This document shows positions 49,701 through 53,055 of a stretch of DNA of 64,000 nt, piece after piece; position 1 is the first letter of the stretch, and the number at the start of each line of letters is the position of its first letter. This stretch comes from Schistosoma haematobium (lineage: Eukaryota; Platyhelminthes; Trematoda; Strigeidida; Schistosomatidae), in NCBI RefSeq assembly GCF_000699445.3, contig NC_067200.1:8182450-8246449 (forward strand). The letters are read 5' to 3'. The position numbers and the translations under genes are program-made. Under the pieces are notes generated by a model. That model saw nothing but the letters and a program-made list of their open reading frames with translations. It ran no database searches and was not told the DNA's origin.

Positions 49701-50282
49701 TTGTTCAGTGTTTAAATAAATATTAATTTTTCTTTGAAACTTTCCAGATCATTCTATCATCCACAGCGCTTATTGCTCTATCCAGTAGAATTATATCCAT
49801 CGGAAAAATTATACACTACTCATTATTGTCATTCATTTACTTCAATTCTATCATCTGATAAGAATTCATTCTTAATTAGCAAACCGAAATTATTGTTACA
49901 GTCTATTAACGACTTTATACAACTTGATTTATACACATCTTATAACGTAACTTTTATATGCGTCATTATACTACTTATAGTAGTTTGCTATTTTTGTAAA
50001 CATTGTATCATGTACTTTAGTAACAGTATATTATATGTAACAGGATGGATTCTCTCTATGATTCGATATATGCTTGTGCGTATTCTATTTGGTTTGTATA
50101 ATTTATGGCGTGTGCATATCAGCGATTTTTCAAAAAAGGTATTCAGCAAAGTATATGCTACTAATAATTCTACTGGTAGTAGTAGTACTACTACTGCTGA
50201 AACATCACGATTATCACCTTCAATAGTTCAGAAAATTAGCCAACAGAACAGATGTAATATACATGTATGTGTGCATAGATGA
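3182..50282 (+). CDS. MBTPS1: Membrane-bound transcription factor site-1 protease (S1P/SKI-1), complete 22-exon gene
   Basis: Subtilisin-family serine protease of the kexin/SKI-1 type. In animals it sits in the Golgi membrane and makes the first luminal cut in SREBP and ATF6, and processes other secretory-pathway proteins. I joined 22 exons (given separately); all introns are GT-AG and every phase matches, giving 1,229 residues against 1,052 in human S1P. Order: signal peptide (about 1-21), prodomain (to about 146), catalytic domain with Asp192 in FDTG, His236 in HGHGT, Asn345 in GNDGP and Ser421 in SGTSVASP, the long conserved luminal region ([39 protein letters not shown] blocks), and a C-terminal membrane segment near 1119-1135 with a second hydrophobic stretch after it. 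Human residues are Asp218, His249, Asn338 and Ser414. Extra length lies mainly in exons 10, 19 and 21. The junctions of exons 20-21 are the least certain. An ATTAAA word at 50829 is the nearest poly(A)-signal-like hexamer. Confidence 0.95.
4985..5340. repeat. degenerate telomere-like word array in intron 1
   Basis: Many imperfect words related to TTAGGG/CCCTAA and TTAATTCTAA, with a strand switch near 5100: TTAGG-type words to the left, CCTAA- and TCTAA-type words to the right. Not a true tandem array. Confidence 0.3.
5645..5802 (+). CDS. MBTPS1: S1P exon 2 (prodomain)
   Basis: Residues 34-86. The acceptor is TTGTTCTAG, the donor AAG|GTAAAA. Encodes [10 protein letters not shown] ... [18 protein letters not shown], matching the human prodomain stretch EYIVAFNGYF ... 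YPSDFEVIQI. The same frame stays open upstream to 5608 and looks hydrophobic, but has no ATG there; that part is the polypyrimidine tract. Confidence 0.93.
6135..6275 (+). mobile_element. decayed tRNA-headed SINE fragment
   Basis: Starts with GGTAACTCAGTAGTTAAGG (A-box-like), then TAAGTTCGAACTCTA (B-box-like), as in the tRNA-type heads of other SINE copies in the window. The body is eroded. Confidence 0.4.
6426..6437. repeat. target-site duplication of RTE copy A (left)
   Basis: TTTTAGCTCTTT, repeated exactly at 10365-10376 on the other side of the element. Confidence 0.85.
6648..7220 (-). pseudogene. RTE copy A C-terminal domain
   Basis: About 190 residues: [65 protein letters not shown] and [10 protein letters not shown]. 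This is the region after the RT core found in RTE elements. It is cut from the RT by a TGA at 7230-7232 that is also present in copies B and C. Confidence 0.88.
7462..8751 (-). pseudogene. RTE copy A reverse transcriptase, frameshifted after YADD
   Basis: Contains the RT blocks [86 protein letters not shown] and LEYADD. Directly after YADD, two bases (AT) present in copies B and C are missing near 7475, so the frame shifts and ends in SPVW. The rest of the RT is in another frame at 7230-7481 and, after a further TGA, at 6648-7220. Confidence 0.9.
8797..9594 (-). pseudogene. RTE copy A endonuclease domain
   Basis: APE-like endonuclease of about 265 residues. Visible blocks: [10 protein letters not shown] (catalytic Glu), [40 protein letters not shown] and [10 protein letters not shown] (catalytic Asp-His). 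It ends at a TGA shared with copy C where copy B has AGA (Arg). In an intact element it would nick target DNA and continue into the RT. Confidence 0.88.
10365..10376. repeat. target-site duplication of RTE copy A (right)
   Basis: TTTTAGCTCTTT, identical to 6426-6437. Confidence 0.85.
10535..10655 (-). mobile_element. decayed tRNA-headed SINE fragment
   Basis: On the minus strand it reads GGTGGCTTAGTGGTTAAGGCG, then a B-box-like word in GAGTTTGAGCTC. This resembles the tRNA head of the Sm-alpha-like SINEs. The body is not recognisable. Confidence 0.4.
11201..11345 (+). CDS. MBTPS1: S1P exon 3 (prodomain end, first self-cleavage motif)
   Basis: Residues 87-134 plus one base. Encodes [18 protein letters not shown], collinear with human PNIKRVTPQRKVFRSL. 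R119-V-L-L122 fits the S1P consensus R-x-(L/V/I)-Z and lies at the place of the human B' site RSLK. Donor T|GTAAGT. Confidence 0.92.
11411..11830 (+). mobile_element. tRNA-Gln-type SINE, degenerate copy Q1
   Basis: Matches copy Q2 (reverse strand of 13787-14352) through words such as CCAGGGAAGTC, GACGAGAAGCGAACGTCTGG and GACTACCATGGGATG. Lies right after S1P exon 3 in intron 3. Confidence 0.6.
12225..12385 (+). mobile_element. Sm-alpha-like SINE, family S2, copy
   Basis: Has the tRNA-like head (GGTTAAGTGTTC ... GCGTTCGATTCTAAC), an eroded hammerhead region (AGAGTCCCATAATAAAACGAAATGAC), and the 3' block CCAGTGTTTTCAGGTTTTC ending GGGTCTAG. Confidence 0.7.
12892..13272 (+). mobile_element. RTE 3' fragment E
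   Basis: 5'-truncated tail of an RTE related to A-C but closer to fragments D and F. It encodes [20 protein letters not shown] and [20 protein letters not shown], then a 3' UTR ending in ACTGACTGAC at about 13272. No clear target duplication found. Confidence 0.8.
13787..14352 (-). mobile_element. tRNA-Gln-derived SINE, best copy Q2
   Basis: On the minus strand, starting near 14352: GTGGTGTAGCGGTTAGCAC, then CTCTGGACTCTGAATCCAG. That is an anticodon stem-loop with CTG, as in tRNA-Gln(CUG), including A-box-like GTAGCGGTTAG; the B box is eroded. The body (about 450 nt) is followed by a tail of AAT repeats (13788-13805). No ORF of its own, so it must have been moved by a LINE. Relatives: Q1, Q3, Q4, Q5, Q6. 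Confidence 0.8.
15945..16125 (+). mobile_element. Sm-alpha-like SINE, family S2, best-preserved head
   Basis: tRNA-type head with A box (CAGTGGTCGAGTAGGTTAAG) and perfect B box (GGTTCGAATCC). A hammerhead-like part follows at 16046-16085: CTGAGGAG, a stem-II region, GAAAC and a palindromic CGGCC. The cleavage triplet is ATC instead of GTC. Ends with TCCAGTACTTCCAG ... GGTGGTCTAG. Confidence 0.85.
16417..16451 (+). CDS. MBTPS1: S1P exon 4 (35-nt microexon, second self-cleavage motif)
   Basis: Residues 135-146. Strong polypyrimidine tract and TTTTTTAG acceptor; donor CTG|GTAGGT. Its length is exactly what is needed to pass from phase 1 (exon 3) to phase 0 (exon 5). Encodes [12 protein letters not shown], aligned with human GRHSSRRLLRAIP; R142-N-L-K145 again fits the S1P consensus and matches the human C site RRLL. 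Confidence 0.85.
16654..16699. repeat. TAA microsatellite
   Basis: About 15 uninterrupted TAA units in intron 4. Confidence 0.95.
16860..16995 (-). mobile_element. Sm-alpha-like SINE, family S2, decayed copy
   Basis: The minus strand reads GCGCATTGCTGCAGAGCCTC ... GGTGAAACGGTCATCCAATG, recognisable as the hammerhead and 3' block. The first core element is mutated. Confidence 0.55.
17384..17443 (+). CDS. MBTPS1: S1P exon 5
   Basis: Residues 147-166, 60 nt, phase 0 on both sides; acceptor TACATCAG, donor CAG|GTAATC. Encodes the linker [11 protein letters not shown]...DPLKQ just before the catalytic domain. Weakly conserved; supported by splice sites, phase and position. Confidence 0.82.
18065..18086. 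repeat. TA microsatellite
   Basis: About 11 TA units in intron 5, some 200 bp before S1P exon 6. Confidence 0.9.
18288..18449 (+). CDS. MBTPS1: S1P exon 6 (catalytic Asp)
   Basis: Residues 167-220. Encodes [14 protein letters not shown], then [18 protein letters not shown] and IIERTDWT. The catalytic Asp192 codon is at 18363-18365. Collinear with human LQADVLWQMGYTGANVRV and following. Donor AAT|GTAAGT. Confidence 0.97.
19495..19775 (+). mobile_element. tRNA-Gln-type SINE, copy Q3
   Basis: Shares with Q2 the words GGAAGTCCTACTCA, AAAAGCGAATGTCTG, CACATGGGCTTCAGGATCCT and GGCTACCATGGGAC, in the opposite orientation. Head missing. Lies just upstream of S1P exon 7. Confidence 0.65.
19910..20233 (+). 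CDS. MBTPS1: S1P exon 7 (catalytic His)
   Basis: Residues 221-328, 108 codons. Catalytic His236 (codon 19955-19957) is in [11 protein letters not shown]. The exon goes on through the strongly conserved [14 protein letters not shown] and [13 protein letters not shown] blocks to [17 protein letters not shown]. An insertion of about 18 residues compared with human S1P follows the His motif. Donor AAG|GTTAGT. Confidence 0.97.
20385..20680 (+). mobile_element. RTE 3' end, highly degenerate (G)
   Basis: Resembles the last codons and 3' UTR of fragments D and E (TGACATGGTTCAAATTCGTC ... CTACTACCACTGATATGG) and ends in ACTGACTGA-like repeats (20635-20670). Confidence 0.55.
20965..21040 (+). ncRNA. 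hammerhead-ribozyme remnant of an Sm-alpha-like SINE (S1a)
   Basis: Reads ATGATGAG, stem II TTCC-AAAT-GGGAC, CGAAAC, then the S1 3' block ATCCACTGCTAACCACTATCC. First core base C is replaced by A, so cleavage is not expected. Confidence 0.6.
21541..21960 (-). mobile_element. tRNA-Gln-type SINE copy Q4, 3' part
   Basis: Reverse orientation, like Q2: CACTTGAACACATAAACC, CCACAAGGCAGTGGAG, GAACATTCGCTTT and GAGAAGGCAGTGAGTAGGAC. Cut at 21960 by RTE fragment D; the rest resumes at 22735. Confidence 0.75.
21960..21972. repeat. target-site duplication of RTE fragment D (left)
   Basis: AAGGGCATAAACA, repeated exactly at 22722-22734. Confidence 0.85.
21973..22721 (+). mobile_element. 5'-truncated RTE fragment D nested in SINE Q4
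   Basis: A 749-bp insert with 13-bp target duplications. Encodes the C-terminal domain of an RTE of a second subfamily (open to the TAA after 22483): [40 protein letters not shown], then from 22181 [19 protein letters not shown] and [14 protein letters not shown]. It then has a 235-nt 3' UTR ending in GACTGACTGACTG. The open frame of 170 codons makes it relatively young. Confidence 0.9.
22735..22860 (-). mobile_element. tRNA-Gln-type SINE copy Q4, 5' part
   Basis: Continues Q4 beyond the inserted RTE: TAGGAGAGCATTTCGAGAGAG ... CATGCCAGGGTATTTGG. These words match Q2 14195-14260. The tRNA head is eroded. Confidence 0.7.
23211..23251. repeat. TA microsatellite
   Basis: About 20 TA units in intron 7. 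Confidence 0.95.
23655..23815 (+). mobile_element. divergent tRNA-headed SINE with hammerhead-like body
   Basis: Head GATTAGGTGTTTGGCG with B-box-like GGTTCGATCCTTAG, then CTGAAGAGAATCATACTAGCACGAAAC, then TCCAATGTTTCC. Same plan as family S2 with many changes; a sister copy is at 29655-29785. Confidence 0.6.
24179..24349 (+). CDS. MBTPS1: S1P exon 8 (oxyanion Asn)
   Basis: Residues 329-385. Encodes [20 protein letters not shown] and [15 protein letters not shown]; oxyanion Asn345 at 24227-24229. I chose acceptor ATTAAG|GTT over the AG nine bases downstream because VLEL matches human VWEL. Donor TGG|GTAAGA. Confidence 0.97.
24973..25124 (+). CDS. MBTPS1: S1P exon 9 (catalytic Ser)
   Basis: Residues 386-435 plus two bases. 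Encodes [16 protein letters not shown] and [18 protein letters not shown]. Catalytic Ser421 is AGC at 25078-25080. Donor AA|GTGAGT. Confidence 0.97.
25325..25455 (+). mobile_element. Sm-alpha-like SINE, family S1 (S1b)
   Basis: Contains AGGTTTGAATCTCGGAGTG, then the hammerhead region at about 25397-25430: CAGCTGACAAGTCCC-AAAT-AGTGTGAAACACG. Core position 8 is A where G is needed (CTGACAA), and stem II is damaged. Ends CATTGCTAGCTACCATC. Confidence 0.75.
25700..25850 (+). mobile_element. Sm-alpha-like SINE, family S1 (S1c)
   Basis: Head AAGTGGATAACTCACTCCG, then TGAATATTAACAATGGGATC, hammerhead part deeply eroded, ending GGATTCCACTGCTAACCATTATCC, the conserved S1 3' block. Confidence 0.7.
26568..26820 (+). 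CDS. MBTPS1: S1P exon 10
   Basis: Residues 436-520. Ends with [17 protein letters not shown] ... [16 protein letters not shown], matching human [27 protein letters not shown]. The Asn-rich segment [13 protein letters not shown] and a loop before MFEQG are longer than in human. Donor GAG|GTAGGT. Confidence 0.95.
26960..27060 (+). mobile_element. Sm-alpha-like SINE head fragment (S1d)
   Basis: AGCTCAATGGATAATTC, then GATTCTGGTTCCGATGTGAA. Only the tRNA-like half is recognisable. Confidence 0.5.
27928..28053 (+). CDS. MBTPS1: S1P exon 11
   Basis: Residues 521-562. Encodes [16 protein letters not shown] and [10 protein letters not shown], one of the most conserved blocks of S1P outside the catalytic domain. 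Phase 0 on both sides; donor AAT|GTAAGT. Confidence 0.97.
28095..28265 (-). mobile_element. Sm-alpha-like SINE, family S2, copy with near-complete hammerhead
   Basis: Minus strand: tRNA-like head with GAGTTCGAATCC; then GCACTG-CTGAGGAG, stem II GTCC-CACAATA-GGAC, GGAAC, GTC, CAGTGC. Stem I (GCACTG/CAGTGC) is perfectly paired. The one core change is GAAA to GGAA. Confidence 0.85.
28880..29060 (+). mobile_element. tRNA-Gln-type SINE, 3' part (Q5)
   Basis: TCTGTAGGTCAAAGGATC, AGGAAAACCACCTATTTTCG and a tail AACATAAATAAATGAATTAAA; matches the 3' region of Q2 and Q4 in the opposite orientation. Confidence 0.65.
29655..29785 (+). mobile_element. divergent SINE fragment
   Basis: GTTAGATAACCGCTGTGTTTG ... 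TTTTCCAATGTTTTCCAGCA; sister of 23655-23815. Confidence 0.45.
30120..30292 (+). mobile_element. Sm-alpha-like SINE, family S2, nearly intact
   Basis: Head GGCGTTCGCGCGCGAGACGG with GGTTCGGGTCCCGC, linker GGATCGTGGACACG, the hammerhead unit (see 30213-30258), then CCAGGTTTTCCATGGTGGTCTAG. About 170 nt, the clearest member of this family in the window. Confidence 0.85.
30213..30258 (+). ncRNA. hammerhead ribozyme, one core base off
   Basis: 5' stem I GCACTG; core CTTAGGAG (consensus CTGANGAG, so one change, G to T); stem II GTC...GAC; GAAAC; palindromic CGGCCG as a minimal stem III; cleavage triplet GTC; 3' stem I CAGTGC, fully complementary to GCACTG. Expected inactive because of the G5 change, but all other parts are in place. 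Confidence 0.75.
30893..31055 (-). mobile_element. Sm-alpha-like SINE, family S1 (S1e)
   Basis: Minus strand: CTCAGTAGCTAAGTGGACAG head, GAGTTCGAGTCTTAG (B-box-like), hammerhead unit at about 30920-30965, ending CATCCCACTGCTAGGCAGAATCC. Resembles S. mansoni Sm-alpha DNA. Confidence 0.85.
30920..30965 (-). ncRNA. hammerhead ribozyme with intact core
   Basis: Minus strand: CTGACGAG, stem II GTCC-AAAATA-AGAC (three of four pairs), GAAAC, palindromic GCGC as minimal stem III, cleavage triplet GTC, then CTACATCCCACTGCTA. The three invariant parts (CTGANGA, GAAA, GTC) are all present. Stem I (CCCAT against CTACA) is weak, so activity is uncertain. The only copy in the window with an intact core. 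Confidence 0.7.
31923..32174 (+). CDS. MBTPS1: S1P exon 12
   Basis: Residues 563-646. Encodes [17 protein letters not shown] and [19 protein letters not shown], collinear with human VTILNGMGVTGRIVDKP and SVLWPWSGYLAISISV; then [13 protein letters not shown]. Phase 0 both sides; donor AAT|GTAGGT. Confidence 0.96.
32311..32335. repeat. CA/CT microsatellite
   Basis: CACACA run passing into CTCTCT, in intron 12. Confidence 0.9.
32794..32867 (+). CDS. MBTPS1: S1P exon 13
   Basis: Residues 647-670 plus two bases. Encodes [15 protein letters not shown], matching human VKLPIKVKIIPTPPRS. Donor TC|GTAAGT. Confidence 0.93.
33060..33170 (+). mobile_element. S2 SINE right half, decayed
   Basis: AGTTGAGTACCATACATACTACGTCAAAATGACCGTCCAGTACTTTCAGG: the hammerhead 3' half and tail of family S2, in the short intron before exon 14. 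Confidence 0.5.
33196..33291 (+). CDS. MBTPS1: S1P exon 14
   Basis: Residues 671-702 plus two bases. Encodes [20 protein letters not shown] and KEPLDW, matching human [21 protein letters not shown] and [15 protein letters not shown]. Donor TG|GTAAAT. Confidence 0.95.
33424..33833 (-). mobile_element. 5'-truncated RTE fragment F with 10-bp target duplication
   Basis: A 410-bp insert between exact GTCATAATCA copies (33414-33423, 33834-33843). Encodes the last codons of the D subfamily ([19 protein letters not shown] ... SLCSPKF, 33656-33844 region). The 3' end is tandem ATTG rather than ACTG. Lies antisense in intron 14. Confidence 0.88.
34334..34449 (+). CDS. MBTPS1: S1P exon 15
   Basis: Residues 703-741 plus one base. 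Encodes [16 protein letters not shown], then [18 protein letters not shown], collinear with human. Donor G|GTAAGT. Confidence 0.95.
34760..34930. mobile_element. SINE S2 arranged as an inverted repeat around a hammerhead core
   Basis: The left arm (34765-34828) is an imperfect reverse copy of the right arm (34863-34926); GATCGACTTCATGAGTGGATC pairs with GATCCATTCATGATGTCAATC. The space between holds CTGAGGGG ... GGAAAC. Confidence 0.65.
35337..35496 (+). CDS. MBTPS1: S1P exon 16
   Basis: Residues 742-794 plus two bases. Encodes [17 protein letters not shown] and [16 protein letters not shown]. The open frame runs further upstream, but phase and homology put the acceptor at TTTTAG (35336), not at the upstream CAG (35224). 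Donor AG|GTTAGT, just before a long TTA microsatellite. Confidence 0.95.
35551..35612. repeat. TTA microsatellite
   Basis: About 20 uninterrupted TTA units beginning 55 bp after the exon 16 donor. Confidence 0.97.
36484..36564 (+). CDS. MBTPS1: S1P exon 17
   Basis: Residues 795-821 plus two bases. Encodes [19 protein letters not shown], matching human WWMPDTGGANIPALNELL. Donor GG|GTGAGA. The 7.4-kb intron that follows carries the RTE copy B and LTR remnants. Confidence 0.95.
37225..37640 (-). mobile_element. SR2-like RTE, 3' fragment
   Basis: Minus strand encodes [54 protein letters not shown] and [14 protein letters not shown]. Same family as the element at 56130-58545. The 3' end is tandem TAAG (CTTACTTACTTACTTA on the + strand at about 37229-37246), an RTE-style tail. 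Confidence 0.85.
39334..39345. repeat. target-site duplication of fold-back insert (left)
   Basis: TGCCCACCACTG, repeated at 39506-39517. The RTE itself has a single copy at this place in A and C. Confidence 0.85.
39346..39505. mobile_element. 160-nt insert with internal inversion (fold-back)
   Basis: Its two halves are head to head: TTTTGGTGGAGTTTTGTTC...GGATGGTTTG on the left and its exact reverse complement on the right, about 37 bp each, with unequal outer and inner parts. The same unit, in single direct form, occurs at about 44166-44255. A 12-bp target duplication points to target-primed reverse transcription; the inversion fits twin priming. Confidence 0.85.
40367..40845. mobile_element. 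solo LTR inside RTE copy B
   Basis: 479 bp, starting TGTTA and ending TAACA (perfect terminal inverted repeat), flanked by AGCGC and AGCAA where copy A has a single AGCAC: a 5-bp target duplication with one change on each side. A TATA-like word GGTATATAAACAGAG at about 40650 suggests + orientation. Belongs to the same LTR family as 43110-43610. Confidence 0.8.
41860..42388 (-). pseudogene. Gypsy-type gag remnant
   Basis: Minus strand encodes [13 protein letters not shown] (typical of Gypsy gag in flukes), then [32 protein letters not shown], with several stops and frameshifts in between. Starts from an ATG at 42386-42388. It is cut by RTE copy B at 41848. No protease, RT or integrase follows. 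Confidence 0.65.
43110..43610. mobile_element. diverged LTR related to the solo LTR
   Basis: Aligns over most of its length with 40367-40845: AATGAATGGTAA, TTTATGGAC, TCACAGCCA, GGTGTATAAACGAAGTACG, GTTCATACGGTGGAAGCTGAGA and GGACAGGCTAGGCGAGAAGG. Ends are eroded. It may be the partner of the gag remnant, but the TATA-like word runs in the opposite direction. Confidence 0.6.
43949..43992 (+). CDS. MBTPS1: S1P exon 18 (44-nt microexon)
   Basis: Residues 822-836. Acceptor TTTTCGTAG, donor G|GTAAGT. Encodes [14 protein letters not shown], aligned with human SDGLYEGEFTLANHD. Exon 17 (phase 2) and exon 19 cannot join directly; this 44-nt exon is of the right phase and restores collinearity into VAYHSG (human YYASG). 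Confidence 0.87.
44166..44255 (+). repeat. unit homologous to the fold-back insert
   Basis: TTTTTGGTGGAGTTTTGTTC ... GGATGGTTTGGTCATGGAGC ... CATCAGCACAAACTTC. Nearly identical to the right half of the 39346-39505 insert in reverse. The sequence continues to about 44600 without a recognised gene. Confidence 0.75.
44960..45304 (+). CDS. MBTPS1: S1P exon 19
   Basis: Residues 837-951 plus one base. Starts [15 protein letters not shown] and ends [14 protein letters not shown] and [19 protein letters not shown], matching human NVPILGLYQIPAE and GGRIVLYGDSNCLDDSH. The middle (about 50 residues) is schistosome-specific and hydrophilic. Donor A|GTATGT. Confidence 0.93.
46190..46665 (-). mobile_element. 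tRNA-Gln-type SINE, copy Q6
   Basis: Same orientation as Q2: AGTCCACAAGACAGTGAAGC, GAGATGCGGTCCCATGATATC, CCAAACATTCGCTTTG, GTCATGTGAGAGTATTTC and CGCACCAGGGCATTC. tRNA head lost near 46665. Confidence 0.75.
46679..46739. repeat. TA microsatellite
   Basis: About 30 uninterrupted TA units at the broken 5' end of SINE Q6, framed by TATCCTTA and its near copy ATCCTTATGTATC. Confidence 0.97.
47120..47263 (+). CDS. MBTPS1: S1P exon 20
   Basis: Residues 952-999 plus one base. Encodes [16 protein letters not shown], matching human [14 protein letters not shown]; beyond this the luminal region is poorly conserved. I put the donor at A|GTTTGT because it gives the right phase for exon 21. The frame stays open to about 47309, so another donor is possible. 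Confidence 0.8.
47339..47363 (+). CDS. possible alternative 25-nt microexon of S1P
   Basis: Bounded by GTGTAG and GTGAGT. It is compatible in phase with exon 20 and would encode CLATEPS. It would then need a downstream acceptor at 48186 (TGTATAG) to stay in frame, shortening exon 21. The simpler direct join of exon 20 to 48165 is preferred. Confidence 0.25.
47586..48015 (-). mobile_element. degenerate RTE 5' region (H)
   Basis: Parallels the 5' part of copies A/B: CCGGCATTCTGGAAGG...GATACCTGAAAA, GAGGAACACCTTACTGCCGTC, and GCTCTTAGTCTTACGGCTCATCAACTG. No open frame. Confidence 0.6.
48165..48321 (+). CDS. MBTPS1: S1P exon 21
   Basis: Residues 1000-1051 plus two bases. Acceptor TTTACAAG, donor GA|GTAAGT. 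Encodes [15 protein letters not shown] and [17 protein letters not shown]. Only faint similarity to the human region (SNLWKHQKLLSIDL). Phase and splice sites support it. Confidence 0.8.
49250..49430 (-). mobile_element. Sm-alpha-like SINE, family S1 (S1f)
   Basis: Minus strand has GTCGACGAGTCCTAAATGGTACGAAAC and then TTTCACTGCTAG. Core start CTGA is TCGA, so inactive. In intron 21. Confidence 0.6.
49748..50282 (+). CDS. MBTPS1: S1P exon 22 (membrane segment, stop)
   Basis: Residues 1052-1229; TGA at 50280-50282. A luminal part ([15 protein letters not shown]) is followed by the membrane segment [17 protein letters not shown] (about 1119-1135), then a second hydrophobic, Arg-containing stretch ([21 protein letters not shown]) and a Ser/Thr-rich tail. 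Human S1P has one membrane helix and a basic tail; whether the second stretch also enters the membrane is open. Confidence 0.9.
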
Positions 50283-51355
50283 CAAATGATTAGTTGGTGT
50301 GTGAATTGCATATTTCTGTACTGATCGATTACAGTTTTGTGTAGGTCCAGCGGTTCAATGTTCCAATAATTAACTCCATCCACGTATTGTATTTAATTTC
50401 AGTTCATTCGTGTATCTCTTTTTCTCTTTCATATTTTCAGCTGTTTTGTAAATAGAAATGTATTCGGTACAAATTGATACTTGTTTTTCATCCTATTACG
50501 ATATATCGTAATATTCAGTATTCCACTGAGAGTAAAAATATTTCTTGCAAGTATTATGCATTTATTCATCAATCAGTTATCATCAGCACAGAATACGGGA
50601 AATATTCGAAATTATTTTGATACGATGATGTGTTGTTGATTGTGTAGGTCTAAGTCTCAGATTCACTGGAATGACGCTATCGTTTGTTGAAAGTAAGAAA
50701 GCCGTTTTGGATTAGAAGAGCGTGTTAATATACGGGTTACTCAACAGGATCAGTCTTATTTGTATTAATGATGTTATTGAGTGAGAAGTTAAGGCTTTAA
50801 AAGAAATGCTAATGAAGAATGATTATTCATTAAATTATATAAATCAACCTATAGGTAGCAGTATTTTGTGTCCCATTAAGTTTCGCCAACCAGAAGACTT
50901 ACGTTTATCACCCTAACCTTCAGAGGTAAATTTAATAATATTTGGTTGAAACGAAGGCTCTAATTAGTGTTGAGAAGGACATTTCACGTAATGCAACTCA
51001 CGATTACTAAAAGGTCATAGTCTTTATTTCACCAAAAACAAACAACGCGTGTACGATTTAATTTGTCCTACAAATATTCTGCTGAATCTGTATACGAGAT
51101 ACTGGCGACCCCAGAGTCTGTGTGAAAGCTATAGAGTCAGAACAGGCACAACTCGGCTTTAAACATTATCTGCTTCTAAACACAAACAAACACCTATAAA
51201 TAGGGAGGAGCAATCATGATCTGCAAGTAATAATGACTGAACACCTGCTCAAGTGACTACAAAACGAAAAAATTCCAGTGATTAAATAAGAGGATAAGAT
51301 GGACAAATATCTTCTTCCATTAACAAATATTTAGTTAAGTCGGGTCGATGGGTTT
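50283..51355. other. 3' flank of S1P
   Basis: No AATAAA in the first 500 nt; ATTAAA at 50829-50834. No gene or clear repeat recognised. A C+G-richer patch around 51090-51160 is unassigned. Confidence 0.4.
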
Positions 51356-51359
51356 ATTT

Positions 51360-51530
51360 TCATAGTTGAATCCATGAGTCGATGTAAGCTAGACCACCAA
51401 CGAAACTCTGGGAGCTCGGGAAAGGCGTTCCGTCCTAGTATGGGACTCCTCAGCGGTGCGCTTACACGATACTGGACGCGGGATTCCAACAATCTAGTCT
51501 ACTGAGCCGGGATCTAACGGTGTTCATGTC
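51360..51530 (-). mobile_element. Sm-alpha-like SINE, family S2
   Basis: Minus strand: GCACCG-CTGAGGAG, stem II GTCC-CATACTA-GGAC, GGAAC. Core change GAAA to GGAA, as in 28095-28265, but the cleavage side is rearranged. Confidence 0.75.
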
Positions 51531-52900
51531 CAGTATTTTTTGGACTATTCAAAGTTCATGTCTTCACATTCTGTTGATTGAGCTTCACTTCTGGATATTC
51601 TTCAAAAATATCAGTAGTATAGGCACATGTTCATTTATTTTCTCATTCTCTTCATACACTTATTCAAAGATTTAAATTCCTCTGTTACAGAAATTTTCCA
51701 ACTGTTTTCGTGCTTATTTCGTTTTGTGCGGTTCATTGTTTAGAACTATTTATTTTAATTGATCCACCTACTTGTTTTCTCGAACTACTAAAATCTACAC
51801 CCTACATTTAAATATTTGTGCTTCCTCCTGGATAATCACTTGGTATGTCGATCTTATCTAATTCTCCAATTCGAATGATGGACCTCTAGATAGATGTGGT
51901 TTCAGAAGCGAAAACAGCAAATTGATAATATGTGAAACCGAATTCCAGTGTATTATGACATAGAGTGTGGATACTGTGACTAACATTATGCAGCCATTCA
52001 TACGTATCATTGTATGAAGTTCAAATAACTGCCAAAAATAAGTAAGATTATTTCATATTGATTTCGGAATTAAGGTTAACGTGTATTTGGAATACAAAAT
52101 ACTTGACGATTTTGATATAGTTTTTATTCAACAGTGTTTCTACATCTAAACTAATTGATCAAAGGAAGTAACGGAATTCGCGAGTGTATCTGAAAAATAA
52201 TGAAGTAAGAATTTATTATATTTAAATTATTCATGCCTATGGAGAGTGAAGTCATACTCAGCAAAGAATGAATTATCAAAGGTGGCTTTCCTACCCAGAA
52301 GATCAGTGTAGTAATTCATACTATAAATATGGTTGTTGGTCCGTATTGTTCATCCATCAACGCGTTAGTTTACCAAGGAAACCGTGAGTGAAAATGAAAC
52401 TTTAAATTCTAAATACTTAGTGCTTTGTTCATGTATCTGGAGCTACCGTTGAAATTATTTTGATGAAACATTAGTTCTTAGTATAATTGTAATCTGTTGA
52501 ATAATGCTATACACCATCCTTCATTTTCTATTACACCTAACTGCATTCTTGAGATTTCTTTCAAGAAAATATCTGACTGGTTCGTACATATATAATTTGA
52601 ATGCATTCAGAACAAATGGGGTTTTCGGACGCTTTGTGACTCAAAGTAACCCAATTCTTCAGAGAATAAAAAACCTAAGTTGATTAATCCAACTTCAAAT
52701 GGTAGAAAGGAATAATGCTAGCCACCATTTATCCCTCCTTACAATGCTTGTGACTTAAGATAGTATCAAAGCAATATGCACATGATGCTCATGTGCCAAT
52801 AAAAAACTGGTCAATTGCAGTCCTAAACATCAAAGATAAATTTCAAACGGACAATACGAAATGAATTAAAACCTCACTCCATTGAACAGACTAGTGACTT
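51531..52900. other. intergenic, nothing recognised
   Basis: A+T-rich sequence without coding, RNA or repeat signals that I can support. Confidence 0.4.
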
Positions 52901-52904
52901 CCTA

Positions 52905-53055
52905 GACACGGTAGGTTAGTGGATAACGCAATGGCGTTTGAAGCCAATCCTGGAGTGAACGTCAACTACGAGATGCAGTTAGATCCAGATGACAAGTCCC
53001 AAGTAGGATGAAACGTGCAACCAAGATTCCACTGATAGCCACCATCCACTTATAC
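52905..53055 (+). mobile_element. Sm-alpha-like SINE, family S1 (S1g)
   Basis: Head GGTAGGTTAGTGGATAACGC, GCGTTTGAAGCCAATCCTGG, hammerhead part AGATGACAAGTCCCAAGTAG-GATGAAACGTG, end GATTCCACTGATAGCCACCATCC. Core is CTGACAA-like with an extra change, so inactive. Confidence 0.8.
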
